Shown: positions 39,901 to 50,107, counted from the stretch's first letter. The stretch is 64,000 nucleotides of DNA from Acinetobacter sp. ANC 4173 (GCF_004331255.1 NZ_SJOF01000006.1:158114-222113), one strand, 5' to 3'. Numbers and translations are program-made. Notes: generated by a model not told the origin, from the letters alone.

Positions 39901-40314
39901 GAAAAGCGTGTTGCCAATGACCCGCGTGAGCGTCGTCGTTTAGCAAAACAGGCTGCTGAGCAAGCCTTAGCGCAAGTCAAACAAGCACACGTGGAAGAAG
40001 CTCCTATTGCTGCTGAGCCAGTTGTTGCTCCAGTAGTTGAAGAGATTGCAGCTGTAGTTGAGCCTGTAGAGGCTGCTGCTGCCGAAGTTGCAGTCGAAGC
40101 AGTGGCTGAAACCCCTGTTGTAGAAGCAGTGACTGAAACTAAAGCACCTGCAAAAACCAAAGCCAAAGCAGAGCCAGTACCAACTGAGCTGTCCGTTGAT
40201 GTTGTAGCAGAAGAAGCAACTGAAACGTTGAGCGAAAAGGAAGAGAAAGAAAAAGCTCGTCCGCGTCGTCCACGTGGTCGTCCACCGAAAAAAGTAACAC
40301 CTACAGCAGAGTAA
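36988..40314 (+). CDS. rne: Ribonuclease E
   Basis: An 1108-residue endonuclease that starts decay of most mRNAs and scaffolds the degradosome. The catalytic half (about 1-510) includes an S1 domain, the acidic pair Asp300 ([11 protein letters not shown]) and Asp343 (VVIDFIDM), and the zinc link Cys401/Cys404 ([10 protein letters not shown]). The C-terminal half is disordered: Gln/Arg-rich RNA-binding tracts (about 640-740), Ala/Val/Glu-rich spacers, two KR-N-D-P-R-RRR blocks and a basic C-terminal [16 protein letters not shown]-type ribosome site lies inside a small hairpin before the ATG. Confidence 0.97.
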   Translation: MKRMLINATHAEEVRVALVTGQRLYDFDLENRTREQKKSNIYKGHVTRVEPSLEAVFVEYGAGRQGFLSMREIANSYYKADPRQTSNIRELITEGTELLVQVEKEERGNKGAALSTFISLAGRYLVLMPNNPKGGGISRQISGSVREELKEMLASLNVPRGMSVIVRTAGIGRSQEELQLDLQHLLDLWAQIQNTASSGPSPMLVHQEAGVVTRAIRDYLRDDVAEILIDSEQAYNEAYNFVKAVMPRQIDKLKTYTLNEPLFAHFGIESQIQTAYEREVKLPSGGSIVIDQTEALVSIDINSAKSTRGHDVEETALNTNLEAAEEIARQLRLRDIGGLVVIDFIDMTKDRNQRMVEAKLREATQSDRARIQFGQLSRFGLMEMSRQRLRPSLEEATGYVCPRCHGTGMVRDLRSLSLSIMRKVEEIALRERHGEVQVEVPVEIAAFLLNEKRHSLVYLEQTSGVRVTVLPHPHLETPHYEISYNPEGFAPTSYERTEATRSSEKELGYEASDWHLEDADQQPSAAPIADKHGKKKPQQAAAQQSTQAPSPAAVTTASSSPCAWLENLFVQKQAHTVDQARTANNAASAIEQMVNGGAVSRGQFGQVAATPAAVVATPVANNNVYLSATPAPQKSEQRDFAEKNSEKEEKSQRHNKKRNNNNKQREQREQPQEQNQVVEEVVQMSRQEQREQKRQRQQQRQPQQDQQSETHAEQAVPRRDRNNQQRPNRPNRHRDQSVLNEQQVAVAAPAPVVVDEQQVKVEVIDAPRQDIMPTALVVNVDQAQSEIIAINKPATVKAVEAVVAPAVTETPEVVEAVPATVVTEAKVEVQAEAPALQVEVEAQKPRSDGKRASNDPRMRRRQQRDAQAKRAQAPKLNPSQVPTLAQYTVGSLIRHVYGEDCAVLIEQFGLIPTFNRALQKFTAEYATSLNTSTVVVEAEKKPVTRDVEVTKATPEAEPAPVLDLTPPKPESEKRVANDPRERRRLAKQAAEQALAQVKQAHVEEAPIAAEPVVAPVVEEIAAVVEPVEAAAAEVAVEAVAETPVVEAVTETKAPAKTKAKAEPVPTELSVDVVAEEATETLSEKEEKEKARPRRPRGRPPKKVTPTAE

Positions 40315-40344
40315 GTATTTACCCTATTGCTGTGAAATAATTAA

Positions 40345-40378
40345 AACCTAGTCATTTCGATGGCTAGGTTTTTTTTGT
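40345..40378 (+). terminator. Intrinsic terminator after rne
   Basis: AAAACCTAG and CTAGGTTTTTTTT arms with a loop of about eight bases, directly after rne. Confidence 0.85.
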
Positions 40379-40502
40379 TATTTTGAATAGATTAGGTTGA
40401 TTGCACTAGAAAGAAACGATTAAAAGGACAACTGTACAGATTATTTCGTTCAACCTGTAGACAAAGACATCGTATTGGACACGAAAAATAAATAGGATTC
40501 TT

Positions 40503-42344
40503 ATGAGCCAAACCACACAGAGCGATCTTATTGGAATTACAGACGTCGCTGCCAAAATCCCACAATTTATTGGAAAACTTCCGCATCTGGTTACAGGGTT
40601 GAAACAAGCATATTTACGTACCCCGAACTCACCCGCGGGCTTAGGTATTGCCTTTGAAAAAGCCGTAAAACGCAACCCACATGGCTATGCATTATTATTT
40701 GAAGAACAGAAATATACCTACCAGCAACTCAATGATTGGGCAAACCAAATCGGACATTATTATTTGTCAATGGGTGCGCAAAAAGGTGACGTCATTGCGG
40801 TGATGGTTGAAAACCGCCCAGAACTGATTGCCAGTGTCTTAGCCTTAGCAAAAATCGGAGTCACGGCAGCTTTAGTGAATACTTCACAAGTTGGCAAAGT
40901 CTTGGCACATAGTATTAATTTGGTCAACCCGATTGCATTGATTGTCGGAGAAGAATGCCGTGCTGCCGTAGATGAAATTCGTCAAGAGCTTAATTTGCCT
41001 GAGCAGCGTTTTTATTGGTTTGCCGATCAAGAAACACGTCAAGATGCAGGTACAGCACCTGCATGTTATCTGAACTTAGCTGAAGAAATCACCACCTTCC
41101 CGACCTTTAACACGCCAACCACACATAGTGTGAAAGGCAAAGATGGCTTATTTTACATCTATACTTCTGGCACCACAGGCTTACCGAAAGCGGTGATTTT
41201 CACCCATAGCCGCTGGACACTTGCCTATGGCACGTATGGACACGTGCTGGATTTAAACAGCGATGATGTCATGTACGTTACCCTGCCACTCTACCACGCG
41301 ACAGGCATTGTGGTGTGCTGGTGTGGGGTGATTGCAAGTAGTGCGACTTTGGCCTTGCGACGTAAATATTCGACCTCTGCGTTTTGGAAAGATGTGCAAA
41401 AATTTAACGCGTCGGCAATTGGCTATGTGGGAGAGCTATGCCGTTACTTAATGGATGCATCTGCATCAGAATTAGACCATGCCCATCGTGTCAAAAAAAT
41501 GATTGGCAATGGCATGCGCCCGAATATCTGGGACAAATTTAAACAACGTTTTGGCATAGAAGAAGTGCTCGAACTCTATGCATCCAGTGAAGGCAACGTT
41601 GGCTTTAGTAATGTCTTTAATTTCGACAACACTGTCGGATTTTCACCCACACCTTATGCTATTGTTCAATTCGACAAAGAAAAGAATGAACCTATTCGCG
41701 ATGCACAGGGCTGGTGTCAAAAAGTGAGTAAAGGTGAAGTCGGTCTATTGATCGGTAAAATTACTCGTCGCTCTCCTTTTGATGGCTATACCGACCCTGA
41801 AAAAAATAAGTCTGTGATTATGCCCAACGTGTTTAAACACGGTGACGCCTACTTTAACACGGGTGATTTGGTGCGCGATATTGGCTTCCGCCATGCACAG
41901 TTTGTCGATCGCCTTGGTGATACCTTCCGCTGGAAAGGTGAAAATGTCTCAACCACCGAAGTCGAGAACATGTTGTGTGAATATCCAAAAATTGTCGAAG
42001 CGGTAGTCTATGGCGTGGAAATTCCACACACCAACGGTCGTGCAGGTATGGCAGCCATCACCTTAGCAGAGCAAGCCCAACTGAATGAACAAGATCTGCA
42101 AGCCATGCTCAGTTGCTTCAAAAAGAGCCTACCTGCTTATGCGATTCCTGTATTTTTACGTGTCCAGAAACAAGTAGAAACCACAGGCACCTTTAAATAT
42201 CAGAAGAATAAGCTGAAAGAGCAAGCCTTCAATCCAGAAAAAACCGATGAGCAAATTTTAGTCTTACTGCCCAATAGCCATGCCTATTGTGATATGAATA
42301 CTGAAATTTACAACAATATTCAACAGTACCAATATCGCTTCTAA
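40503..42344 (+). CDS. Long-chain fatty acyl-CoA synthetase (FadD6/FATP-like)
   Basis: A 613-residue AMP-forming enzyme. The phosphate loop is FYIYTSGTTGLPKAVIFTH, the A5 motif is ELYASSEGNVGF, and the nucleotide motif is FNTGDLVRDIGFRHAQFVDRLGDTFRWKGENVS, split here by position. The extra N-terminal part and V-x-N-x-P-E-L motif match the very-long-chain acyl-CoA synthetase / fatty acid transport branch (FadD6). It loads fatty acids onto CoA. Single-gene unit, ended by the strong terminator at 42379. Confidence 0.9.
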   Translation: MSQTTQSDLIGITDVAAKIPQFIGKLPHLVTGLKQAYLRTPNSPAGLGIAFEKAVKRNPHGYALLFEEQKYTYQQLNDWANQIGHYYLSMGAQKGDVIAVMVENRPELIASVLALAKIGVTAALVNTSQVGKVLAHSINLVNPIALIVGEECRAAVDEIRQELNLPEQRFYWFADQETRQDAGTAPACYLNLAEEITTFPTFNTPTTHSVKGKDGLFYIYTSGTTGLPKAVIFTHSRWTLAYGTYGHVLDLNSDDVMYVTLPLYHATGIVVCWCGVIASSATLALRRKYSTSAFWKDVQKFNASAIGYVGELCRYLMDASASELDHAHRVKKMIGNGMRPNIWDKFKQRFGIEEVLELYASSEGNVGFSNVFNFDNTVGFSPTPYAIVQFDKEKNEPIRDAQGWCQKVSKGEVGLLIGKITRRSPFDGYTDPEKNKSVIMPNVFKHGDAYFNTGDLVRDIGFRHAQFVDRLGDTFRWKGENVSTTEVENMLCEYPKIVEAVVYGVEIPHTNGRAGMAAITLAEQAQLNEQDLQAMLSCFKKSLPAYAIPVFLRVQKQVETTGTFKYQKNKLKEQAFNPEKTDEQILVLLPNSHAYCDMNTEIYNNIQQYQYRF

Positions 42345-42378
42345 ACTGAAATTTTGGCAATTTTTTGCATAAAATCAG

Positions 42379-42426
42379 GCAAAGTTGTTGTATTTATAAT
42401 CAAACATCAACAACTTTGCGATTTTT
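42379..42426 (+). terminator. Intrinsic terminator after the acyl-CoA synthetase gene
   Basis: Perfect 12-base arms GCAAAGTTGTTG (42379-42390) and CAACAACTTTGC (42408-42419), then GATTTTT. Confidence 0.9.
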
Positions 42427-42429
42427 CTC

Positions 42430-42457
42430 TTGCGCTCGTTCGAGATCTTGCTACAAT
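42430..42457 (+). promoter_or_regulatory. Promoter of the tRNA-Lys operon
   Basis: TTGCGC (42430-42435), 16-base spacer, TACAAT (42452-42457); the first tRNA starts 21 bases after the -10 box. It follows directly on the terminator of the preceding gene. Confidence 0.65.
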
Positions 42458-42477
42458 ACGCTCCATCAAAACGAGAT

Positions 42478-42553
42478 GGGTCGTTAGCTCAGTTGGTAGA
42501 GCAGCGGACTTTTAATCCGTTGGTCCCGCGTTCGAGTCGCGGACGACCCACCA
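42478..42553 (+). tRNA. tRNA-Lys(UUU), copy 1
   Basis: 76 bases, GGGTCGTTAGCTC… to CGACCCACCA, with encoded CCA. The anticodon loop is CTTTTAA, anticodon UUU, decoding AAA/AAG. GTTCGAGTC is the T arm. Confidence 0.98.
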
Positions 42554-42571
42554 CTTATTTTGATTCCTGAT

Positions 42572-42647
42572 GGGTCGTTAGCTCAGTTGGTAGAGCAGCG
42601 GACTTTTAATCCGTTGGTCCCGCGTTCGAGTCGCGGACGACCCACCA
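42572..42647 (+). tRNA. tRNA-Lys(UUU), copy 2
   Basis: Identical to copy 1 in all 76 bases, 18 bases downstream of it. Anticodon UUU. Confidence 0.98.
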
Positions 42648-42695
42648 TCTTTAAGCTTTATCAAAAAGCTGTCATAATGTGGAAGCATTTTAAAT

Positions 42696-42771
42696 GGGTC
42701 GTTAGCTCAGTTGGTAGAGCAGCGGACTTTTAATCCGTTGGTCCCGCGTTCGAGTCGCGGACGACCCACCA
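42696..42771 (+). tRNA. tRNA-Lys(UUU), copy 3
   Basis: Identical to copies 1 and 2 in all 76 bases. Spacer to copy 2 is 48 bases. Probably cut from one precursor transcript. Confidence 0.98.
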
Positions 42772-42870
42772 TTTACTGCAAAACATCTTAAAAACATTTC
42801 TTTTAGCACCGCTCTCCGCATAGCTACTACATTTTCATAGCATATTTATCGCTTCTAATTTCATTACAAA

Positions 42871-43521
42871 TTATTGATCTTTCATTAAACGATATGCTTG
42901 TGTCGGCATCGGATGGCCCGCTGCAAATAAATGCTGATTAATTTGATTGTCCAGATCTAAAGTTTGATCCAAATCGAGAATAAGATTCTGCTGTTTATCG
43001 ACCCGATAATAAAATTCTGCCCCCTCTTCTAAATGCACCACCAATTCAGAATCTTCTGGGTTCACTGACCATGTATCACGTCGATAGGTTCGAATATTGC
43101 TGTCTTCAGCCAATTTTTCACTAAACAGCTTGCCTGTGTAAACAATACTCCGATAGGCAGAACCATCGGCAGCCAAAGTTAAAATATATTCTGCCGAACC
43201 TTCGGAACATTGTACAAAGTCGTCTTTACAGGAAATCTTGACATGATAGCGCCCGACATAAAGGGCTTGTTCATCGGCTAAATCTTGTTGCACTGTTGAC
43301 GCCGCTTCGTTGGGCATACTCGCCTGACCCGCCAGTTCCGTTAATTTCTTGCCTGACTGTGGAGCAGCAGACGTAGGCTGTCCTTCAACTGCAGATAGCG
43401 TTGTTTGATCAGCATTAGGCGGTGTTGAGCGACTACAAGCAGCCAAAATTAGACTGACACACAAACACCCCAATAACGCCCCACCTAACTTCGGATGAAG
43501 TCTTACACTTTTCCATTTCAT
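42871..43521 (-). CDS. Hypothetical lipoprotein
   Basis: A 216-residue lipoprotein with a positively charged start (MKWKSVRLHPK), a hydrophobic core and the lipobox ILAAC, giving a lipid-modified Cys near residue 29. A Ser/Thr/Ala-rich linker follows, then a folded domain starting YVGRYHVKISCKDDFVQCSEG with two Cys that may form a disulfide. It resembles small beta-barrel envelope lipoproteins (NlpE-like fold), but this is only a guess; no family is firmly recognised. A further Met five codons upstream could also start it. Confidence 0.7.
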   Translation of the reverse strand: MKWKSVRLHPKLGGALLGCLCVSLILAACSRSTPPNADQTTLSAVEGQPTSAAPQSGKKLTELAGQASMPNEAASTVQQDLADEQALYVGRYHVKISCKDDFVQCSEGSAEYILTLAADGSAYRSIVYTGKLFSEKLAEDSNIRTYRRDTWSVNPEDSELVVHLEEGAEFYYRVDKQQNLILDLDQTLDLDNQINQHLFAAGHPMPTQAYRLMKDQ

Positions 43522-43816
43522 CACGTTAATACACAATCCACATTGATTTGACCGAGCACCCAGAGGGTAAAAAATATTATCGCGTCATTTATCCTTAAAT
43601 TCGGCAACAACATTGCAAACGCCTGTATTTAATTATCAAAAATAAAGGCATCTGTAAATTTGATCACATTTTATGTAGCACACGGCTAAGCGCCTATGTT
43701 TATTTACATAACTTAACTATTTTCGTGCTGGCTTTGCTTTAAAAATTGAATTGCATCACCATTTATTAATTATGGGTTTGCAAGATATCCCTCATTCAAT
43801 TTTTAAGGAGACCTGA

Positions 43817-44083
43817 ATGGCCAATGTTGGTTTATATCGTTCGAATCGCCAAAATATAATTGCAGGTGTTATGGGCGGTATTGCTGAACGTTTTGGTTGG
43901 AACGCAAATTTATTAAGAATTATTTTCTTTTTAGCTTCCGTCATGAGCGCCGCTTTTCCAGGCATTCTCGTGTATTTGGTTTTATGGTTAGTGATTCCTA
44001 AACGTCAGGACGCCAGTTATTCAGATTCTTCGAATTACCAGCGTCCAATGCGTACAGTGAATAACAACAAATCGCCATTATAG
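43817..44083 (+). CDS. PspC domain membrane protein
   Basis: An 88-residue protein consisting of one PspC domain: LYRSNRQNIIAGVMGGIAER, FGWNANLLRIIFFLAS, then a hydrophobic helix ending LVLWLVIPKR, and a polar tail. PspC is a toxin-like/phage-shock envelope sensor domain. AAGGAG precedes the ATG. No pspA or pspB is next to it, so it is an orphan. Confidence 0.9.
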   Translation: MANVGLYRSNRQNIIAGVMGGIAERFGWNANLLRIIFFLASVMSAAFPGILVYLVLWLVIPKRQDASYSDSSNYQRPMRTVNNNKSPL

Positions 44084-44119
44084 GTTTTAAACAACATCAT
44101 TTGACCTACCGTTTTGGTC

Positions 44120-44157
44120 GCTACGACTTTTTCCCCAAAGAGTCGTAGCTTTTTTTA
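44120..44157 (+). terminator. Intrinsic terminator after the PspC gene
   Basis: GCTACGACT (44120-44128), AGTCGTAGC (44141-44149), then seven T. Confidence 0.88.
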
Positions 44158-44169
44158 TTTCAGCCTCGG

Positions 44170-45270
44170 TTATTTCTGATTTTTCAATTGAATCAGTTGC
44201 TGATTCAATGCCGCAATCATATCTGCACGACTAATCATTCCCACCAATTGTTGTTGCTCAACCACAGGAATGTAGTTAAACGAACGCTCTACAAAATACG
44301 GCACTAAATCCTGAATTGGCTGGCTCGGCTGTACCGTCACCACTTGTCGATTCATAATCTGTTTCACCTGATGTTCCCAACTGGCTTTAGGATCGGCAGC
44401 ACGTTTAAACCATTCCACGACCTCATACAGTGCTAAAGTTCCCACCAACTGCCGTGCATTATTGACCACAGGCAAGCTCATTAAATTAATCCGTTTGAAT
44501 TTATCTAAAGCCAGATGAATATCATCCTGCTCATTCAACATCAGTACATCTTTAGACATTAAGTCTTGGCAAGTCAGTTCACTCACTGTACGCGCGTTGG
44601 CAATTTCCTGTGCCTTGAGAATAATCTTTTGTAAATCATATTCACTGATGTCGAGCAACTGTGGCTGATGTTCCAACACATTGTGAATATCTTGCGGCTG
44701 AATGGTGACTTTTTGGGTGGGTGTCGGATCGGTGGAACGTGAGTTTAGCTGTGCTGTTTGCGGATATTTGCGTCCCAACATTCGGTTAAAGATAATGGCG
44801 ATGACCAAGAGCAAGAATGAATTCAATAACACTGGATAGGCAATAAAAGCATAACCTAGCTCATGCACACTTTTGCCACCCAACACCGCAGTAATGGCGA
44901 CAGCACCACTGGGTGGATGTAAAGAATCGGTGGTCATCATCAAAAAGATCGACAACGCCACCGCAATACTGAATGCTTCGGTTAAATTCGGCATATATAG
45001 CGCGCAAGTGACGCCGATAAAGCCCGCCAAAGTATTACCAATAATCATATTCCATGGCTGCGCCAAAGGACTGGCCGGTACAGCAAACAACAGTACCGAA
45101 GAGGCGCCCATTGGGGCAATGTACCATGCATTAATATCACCCAACACCCACCAACTAATGAGCGAGGAAAGTGCTAAGCCCAATAATGCACCTAAACCAC
45201 AGAGCATTCTTTCCTTTAGCGGTAACACTTTAAAATTAGGTTTTAAGGTATTTAACCATTCAAGTTGCAT
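44170..45270 (-). CDS. HPP family membrane protein with two CBS domains
   Basis: A 366-residue protein. The N-terminal HPP part has about four membrane helices and carries the signature APMGASSVLLFAVPASP and the HPPSGA motif (DSLHPPSGAVAI). The C-terminal third is a pair of CBS domains (SKDVLMLNEQDDIHLALDKF and VKQIMNRQVVTVQPSQPIQDL), which usually bind adenosine nucleotides. HPP proteins may carry nitrite or other anions. Start ATG 45270 (MQLEWLNT) is preferred; a GTG at 45303 is also in frame. Confidence 0.88.
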   Translation of the reverse strand: MQLEWLNTLKPNFKVLPLKERMLCGLGALLGLALSSLISWWVLGDINAWYIAPMGASSVLLFAVPASPLAQPWNMIIGNTLAGFIGVTCALYMPNLTEAFSIAVALSIFLMMTTDSLHPPSGAVAITAVLGGKSVHELGYAFIAYPVLLNSFLLLVIAIIFNRMLGRKYPQTAQLNSRSTDPTPTQKVTIQPQDIHNVLEHQPQLLDISEYDLQKIILKAQEIANARTVSELTCQDLMSKDVLMLNEQDDIHLALDKFKRINLMSLPVVNNARQLVGTLALYEVVEWFKRAADPKASWEHQVKQIMNRQVVTVQPSQPIQDLVPYFVERSFNYIPVVEQQQLVGMISRADMIAALNQQLIQLKNQK

Positions 45271-45392
45271 ATGAAACACAGCCGCCCTTCTACTTTTTCG
45301 CACTTAACTGGTGCAAAATTATACGTGGTCTTAGCAATAAGATGCATTTATTTTACATCTTATTTTTATGAGTAATTCTGTTGAACAACTTG

Positions 45393-45803
45393 TTAAATAT
45401 ATTGCTGTAACTGTGCAACCCGCTCAGCATACTGCTGCATTGGACAATACGCATACATGGGCGAACCGATATACTGTCCAGCATTATCACACTCTTGATC
45501 AACATAAACTTTCCACAAACGCTGCGATTTTAAAATGGCTTGATAGCGTTCAGGTTGATGCCACTCCGCACTTTGCACCCGAATTTGATCAAGTAATGCC
45601 ACAATTTGCTTTTCATAGCCCTGTTTGGCTTGATCCGCACACATTTGTACCACGCTATTGTTAATCCCTGCCAGTTGCTGCTCTTGAATGGTCTGCTCGA
45701 CACATTCACTATACAGATCCGATTCAGTCGTCGGTTGTTGGGCACACGCCAATCCAATAGAGCCAAGTACCAAGAGGTTAATAGATAAAATAAATTTCAG
45801 CAT
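45393..45803 (-). CDS. LprI-like (DUF1311) exported protein
   Basis: A 136-residue secreted protein, signal peptide MLKFILSINLLVLGSIGLAC (cleaved near ACA). The mature part has the DUF1311/LprI layout: paired Cys in LYSECVEQTIQEQQ, and later RYQAILKSQRLWKVYVDQEC followed by YCPMQQYAERVAQL. LprI of Mycobacterium inhibits lysozyme; the same role here is only inferred from the family. Frame starts two codons earlier at 45812. Confidence 0.83.
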   Translation of the reverse strand: MLKFILSINLLVLGSIGLACAQQPTTESDLYSECVEQTIQEQQLAGINNSVVQMCADQAKQGYEKQIVALLDQIRVQSAEWHQPERYQAILKSQRLWKVYVDQECDNAGQYIGSPMYAYCPMQQYAERVAQLQQYI

Positions 45804-46066
45804 AGCTTGCAACTTTTGTTGTTATAAATTGTCGTCACTATACCAAAATGCTTGATGATTACCCAATCTACACAATTGATCTTCAAGCTTTAAAACTCGA
45901 ATTTGAAGATACGAGTTTCAGCAATTCAGCTGATGTTACAACGTTCAAATAGCAGCAAATCAATACACAAATTTTAAATTGATGATTCAAGCTGAACCCT
46001 TTGCCACTCCCCTGCAAAATCCTTATACTTAGAGCCAATTTTTCTCTAATTTTTAATGGATGCACC

Positions 46067-47056
46067 ATGAGTCGCGCCATATCGCATATTGATACTTTCC
46101 AAGGCTTAATTCTTGCCTTACAAAACTACTGGGCTGAACAAGGTTGTGTGATCTTACAACCTTACGATATGGAAATGGGTGCCGGGACTTTCCACACAGC
46201 AACCTTCCTTCGCGCTTTAGGGCCAGAAACTTGGAACGCGGCTTATGTACAACCTTCACGTCGTCCCAAAGACGGTCGTTATGGTGAAAACCCAAACCGT
46301 TTGCAACACTACTACCAGTTCCAAGTGGTGTTAAAACCAAACCCAGACAACATCCAACAGCTTTACCTTGACTCACTCAAAGCCATCGGAATTGACCCAC
46401 TGGTTCACGATATTCGTTTTGTCGAAGACAACTGGGAATCTCCAACACTCGGTGCTTGGGGCTTAGGTTGGGAAGTTTGGCTCAACGGTATGGAAGTAAC
46501 TCAGTTCACTTACTTCCAACAAGTCGGCGGAGTTGAATGCTACCCTGTCACAGGTGAAATCACTTACGGTCTTGAACGTTTGGCGATGTACTTACAAGGC
46601 GTAGACTCGGTTTACGATCTTGTTTGGACCAAAGGGCAGTTTGGTACAGTGACCTATGGCGATGTCTTCCATCAAAATGAAGTGGAACAATCGACCTATA
46701 ACTTTGAATATGCCAACGTTGAAAAAATGTTTGAATTATTCGATTTCTATGAAGCGGAAGCTACGCGCTTAATTGAGGCTGAACTTCCACTTCCTGCTTA
46801 CGAACAAGTGATTAAAGCATCTCACAGCTTTAACTTACTCGATGCTCGTGGCGCGATTTCTGTAACTGAGCGTCAACGCTATATTTTACGTGTCCGTACT
46901 TTGGCACGTTCAATTGCACAAAGCTATGTGGCTGCTCGCGCGAAACTCGGTTTCCCGATGGCAGAACCACATTTACGTGATGAAGTATTAGCTCAACTCA
47001 AAGCTCAGGTTGAAGCAGAAGCGGCTCAAGCAGAAAAATCAGCGGAGAACAAATAA
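46067..47056 (+). CDS. glyQ: Glycyl-tRNA synthetase alpha subunit
   Basis: A 329-residue catalytic subunit of the tetrameric glycyl-tRNA synthetase. It starts [20 protein letters not shown]; class II motifs are in [20 protein letters not shown] and [19 protein letters not shown]. Its stop overlaps the glyS start by one base (TAATG), so the two are coupled. The C-terminus has an Ala/Glu-rich tail (about 310-329). The ATG at 46067 fits the family; the upstream frame extension is not used. Confidence 0.96.
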   Translation: MSRAISHIDTFQGLILALQNYWAEQGCVILQPYDMEMGAGTFHTATFLRALGPETWNAAYVQPSRRPKDGRYGENPNRLQHYYQFQVVLKPNPDNIQQLYLDSLKAIGIDPLVHDIRFVEDNWESPTLGAWGLGWEVWLNGMEVTQFTYFQQVGGVECYPVTGEITYGLERLAMYLQGVDSVYDLVWTKGQFGTVTYGDVFHQNEVEQSTYNFEYANVEKMFELFDFYEAEATRLIEAELPLPAYEQVIKASHSFNLLDARGAISVTERQRYILRVRTLARSIAQSYVAARAKLGFPMAEPHLRDEVLAQLKAQVEAEAAQAEKSAENK

Positions 47057-49125
47057 TGTCTAAACATACCGTTTTATTTGAACTTGGCTGTGAAGAACTT
47101 CCCCCAAAAAGCTTAAAAACTTTACGTGATGCCTTACACGCTGAAACGATTAAAGGCTTAAAAGATGCTGGCTTGGCATTCGATGCAATTGAAGCTTATG
47201 CAGCACCACGTCGTTTGGCATTGAAAATTGTCAATGTCGATGCTGCGCAAGCAGACACGCAAAAACGTTTTGATGGCCCTGCTGTACAAGCCGCTTATGA
47301 TGCTGAAGGCAAGCCAACCAAAGCGCTTGAAGGCTTTATGCGCGGTCAAGGCATTACTGCAGATCAAGTATCAACCTTCCAAGCGGGTAAAGTTGAAAAA
47401 GTCTGCTTCTTGAAAGATGTACAAGGTCAAAGCCTTGATGCTTTACTGCCACAAATTTTACAAACTGCTTTGGATAATCTTCCAATTGCAAAACGTATGC
47501 GTTCTGCAGCAAGCCGTACTGAATTCGTGCGTCCTGTAAAATGGGTCGTATTGTTAAAAGACAATGATGTGGTTGATGCAACCATTCAGGATCACAAAAC
47601 AAGCAACGTGACCTATGGTCATCGTTTCCATGCACCTGAAGCGATTACTTTAGCCAATGCAGATGCCTACTTAGACGCACTTCGTGCAGCCAAAGTCGTG
47701 GCGAATTTTGAAGAACGTCAAGCGATCATCGACCAGCAAGTGAAAGCTCTTGCGGATGAAGTGAATGCGATTGCGATTGTACCAAGCGACCTTCGTGATG
47801 AAGTGACCGCATTGGTTGAATGGCCTGTTGCACTTCGTGCCAGCTTTGAAGAACGTTTCCTTGCTGTGCCTCAAGAAGCATTAATTACCACGATGCAGGA
47901 CAATCAAAAATACTTCTGCTTGGTGAATAGCGATAACAAACTACAGCCTTACTTCATTACCGTTTCAAACATTGAGTCTAAAGACCCAACACAAATTATT
48001 GAAGGTAATGAAAAAGTGGTTCGCCCACGTTTGTCAGATGCTGAATTTTTCTTCTTGCAAGATCAAAAGCAACCGCTTGCGTCTCGTAAAGAAAAACTGG
48101 CGAATATGGTATTCCAAGCGCAATTGGGTACACTTTGGAACAAATCTGAGCGTATTGCCAAATTGGCGGTAGCCCTTGCACCAATTACAGGTGCAACTGT
48201 TACCGATGCTGAAAAAGCAGCACTTCTTGCAAAATGTGACTTAACCTCTGAGCTTGTGGGTGAATTCCCTGAACTTCAAGGGATTGCAGGGACTTACTAC
48301 GCACGTCTTGAAGGCGAAAATGATGAAGTAGCTGAAGCGTTAGGTGAGCAATATCTTCCGAAATTCGCGGGTGATGTTTTACCACAAACCAAAACAGGTA
48401 CAACGATTGCCCTTGCAGACCGTTTAGATACGCTCACAGGCATTTTTGGTATTGGTCAAGCGCCTACAGGTTCGAAAGACCCGTTTGCACTACGTCGTTC
48501 TGCGATTGGTATTTTACGTTTAGTGACTGAAAACAACCTTGATGTTTCAATTGAAGAACTCATCAAGTTGGCTTTAGCGGCTTATGGCGATGTATTGAAA
48601 GATCACGACAAGACTTTGGCGGATGCAGTTGCATTCCTCGAAGGTCGTTACCGTGCGAAATACGAAGACCAAGGCGTTGCGGTTGATGTAATTCAAGCGG
48701 TTCAAGCGTTGTCACCAAAATCACCTCTTGATTTTGACAAGCGTGTTAATGCGGTCAACCACTTCCGTGCATTACCTGAAGCGGCTGCACTTGCTGCTGC
48801 CAACAAGCGTGTTGCCAACATTCTTGCGAAAGAAGCGACACCTGAAGGTTCAGTCGTTGAAGCGAAGTTGCTTGAAGATGCTGAAAAAGCATTATTTGCA
48901 GAGCTTCAAGCGATTACTCCAGTGGTTGAGCCATTATTGGCTGCAAAAGACTACACCGAAGCACTTTCTAAGCTTGCAGCACTTCGCGCACCAATTGATG
49001 CCTTCTTTGATGGCGTCATGGTGATGGCGGATGATGCTGAATTGAAAGCTAACCGTTTACGTTTACTGGCTCAGTTACGTGGCTTGTTTACCAGTGTTGC
49101 GGATATTTCGGTGTTACAGCACTAA
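47056..49125 (+). CDS. glyS: Glycyl-tRNA synthetase beta subunit
   Basis: A 689-residue beta subunit, which holds the tRNA-binding part of the glycyl-tRNA synthetase. It starts [15 protein letters not shown], the family signature, and has [15 protein letters not shown] and [13 protein letters not shown]. The C-terminal region (about 590-680) is the DALR-like anticodon-binding domain. Partner of glyQ. The terminator at 49147 follows. Confidence 0.96.
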   Translation: MSKHTVLFELGCEELPPKSLKTLRDALHAETIKGLKDAGLAFDAIEAYAAPRRLALKIVNVDAAQADTQKRFDGPAVQAAYDAEGKPTKALEGFMRGQGITADQVSTFQAGKVEKVCFLKDVQGQSLDALLPQILQTALDNLPIAKRMRSAASRTEFVRPVKWVVLLKDNDVVDATIQDHKTSNVTYGHRFHAPEAITLANADAYLDALRAAKVVANFEERQAIIDQQVKALADEVNAIAIVPSDLRDEVTALVEWPVALRASFEERFLAVPQEALITTMQDNQKYFCLVNSDNKLQPYFITVSNIESKDPTQIIEGNEKVVRPRLSDAEFFFLQDQKQPLASRKEKLANMVFQAQLGTLWNKSERIAKLAVALAPITGATVTDAEKAALLAKCDLTSELVGEFPELQGIAGTYYARLEGENDEVAEALGEQYLPKFAGDVLPQTKTGTTIALADRLDTLTGIFGIGQAPTGSKDPFALRRSAIGILRLVTENNLDVSIEELIKLALAAYGDVLKDHDKTLADAVAFLEGRYRAKYEDQGVAVDVIQAVQALSPKSPLDFDKRVNAVNHFRALPEAAALAAANKRVANILAKEATPEGSVVEAKLLEDAEKALFAELQAITPVVEPLLAAKDYTEALSKLAALRAPIDAFFDGVMVMADDAELKANRLRLLAQLRGLFTSVADISVLQH

Positions 49126-49146
49126 GCTGAATAATTGAAATACAAA

Positions 49147-49172
49147 AACCCGCTTTAGAGCGGGTTTTCCTT
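49147..49172 (+). terminator. Intrinsic terminator after glyS
   Basis: AACCCGCT (49147-49154), TTAG loop, AGCGGGTT (49159-49166), then TTCC. The weak T run means it could serve either strand, since the next gene is convergent. Confidence 0.75.
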
Positions 49173-50107
49173 TAAATATATTTTTGATCAATTTCTAACA
49201 TTAAAGATTTAAAGTAATCATTTTTTTGAGTCAAATAGTAATTAAGAATCCGTGATCTGCGATCATCATTACAAATTAAGGACTGCTTCATTAGATCCAC
49301 TGCTAAAATATAATCAGCTAACTCATTAAACCAATATTCATCTTCTAATAATCTCTTTTCTAAAGCAGAAATTAGATTGTAATAAGCCTTTTGAATAGCA
49401 TCTAATGCAGTAATTGCGAAATCTCTATTCTGTACATCATAAATACTATGAATTTTCTCGAACCAATAATGAATAGGTAATAAATCAACTAATTTTTCAT
49501 CTCGAAACTGTGCTTTCATAATATTTTCCGCTTTTACAATTTCTCTAATCAATTGTTTTAAAAATTTAATTATCTGTATGAACTGACTATCAGCTAATTC
49601 ATAAATTTTAACTGATAAATAAACTGTATCCTTGTTTTTCTTCGAATATCTGAGCAGGTCAAAACCAGCTTTTTGAATCGTTATTCTAGATATAAAATTA
49701 TTGAACTCATTCTTTTCTTGTTCTTTTCTGCCACCCTCATTATTAAGTGCTGTGTGACCTATCGAAGCATTCCTAATTTTACGAATTTCTTTAAATGAGG
49801 TATGCCAATACCACGGAACATCAAATACTTCATATAAGTGTTTAACACTATCTTGTTGGAGTATAAAACATTGCATTACTCCATATGCAGCAATGTATTG
49901 AAGCCCTGTCGATTCAGGAAAGTCATTTTTTAAATAGTCTCTAAATCCGAAAGTTGTATCACCTAGAACATCCAATCCACTGCATAACATCCACCACTTT
50001 GCCTTATCTTTTAATAATTGATTATGAAGAACACCATCATTTATATGTTTGCGTATTTGATCTTCTAATTCCTCAATTAATGTAATCTTATCTAGCAGTG
50101 TATCCAT
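49172..50107 (-). CDS. Hypothetical HEPN-like protein
   Basis: A 311-residue, helical, AT-rich gene product. No named family recognised. The segment SFKEIRKIRNASIGHTALNN carries Arg112-Asn113 and His118, an R-N-x4-H arrangement like the RX4-6H catalytic motif of HEPN RNases. Long Leu/Lys/Ile helices precede and follow it. No signal peptide. Codon use and base composition differ from glyS next to it, suggesting recent gain. It stands alone: no nucleotidyltransferase or other partner is beside it. It could equally be a non-catalytic HEPN-like protein. Confidence 0.5.
   Translation of the reverse strand: MDTLLDKITLIEELEDQIRKHINDGVLHNQLLKDKAKWWMLCSGLDVLGDTTFGFRDYLKNDFPESTGLQYIAAYGVMQCFILQQDSVKHLYEVFDVPWYWHTSFKEIRKIRNASIGHTALNNEGGRKEQEKNEFNNFISRITIQKAGFDLLRYSKKNKDTVYLSVKIYELADSQFIQIIKFLKQLIREIVKAENIMKAQFRDEKLVDLLPIHYWFEKIHSIYDVQNRDFAITALDAIQKAYYNLISALEKRLLEDEYWFNELADYILAVDLMKQSLICNDDRRSRILNYYLTQKNDYFKSLMLEIDQKYI

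Noticed and set aside
42478..42771. Possible CRISPR-like repeat pattern
   Set aside because: The three 76-base repeats are tRNA-Lys genes, and the spacers are of unequal length.
43817..44083. PspC protein as part of a complete phage-shock operon
   Set aside because: No pspA, pspB or pspF is adjacent; the gene is an orphan.
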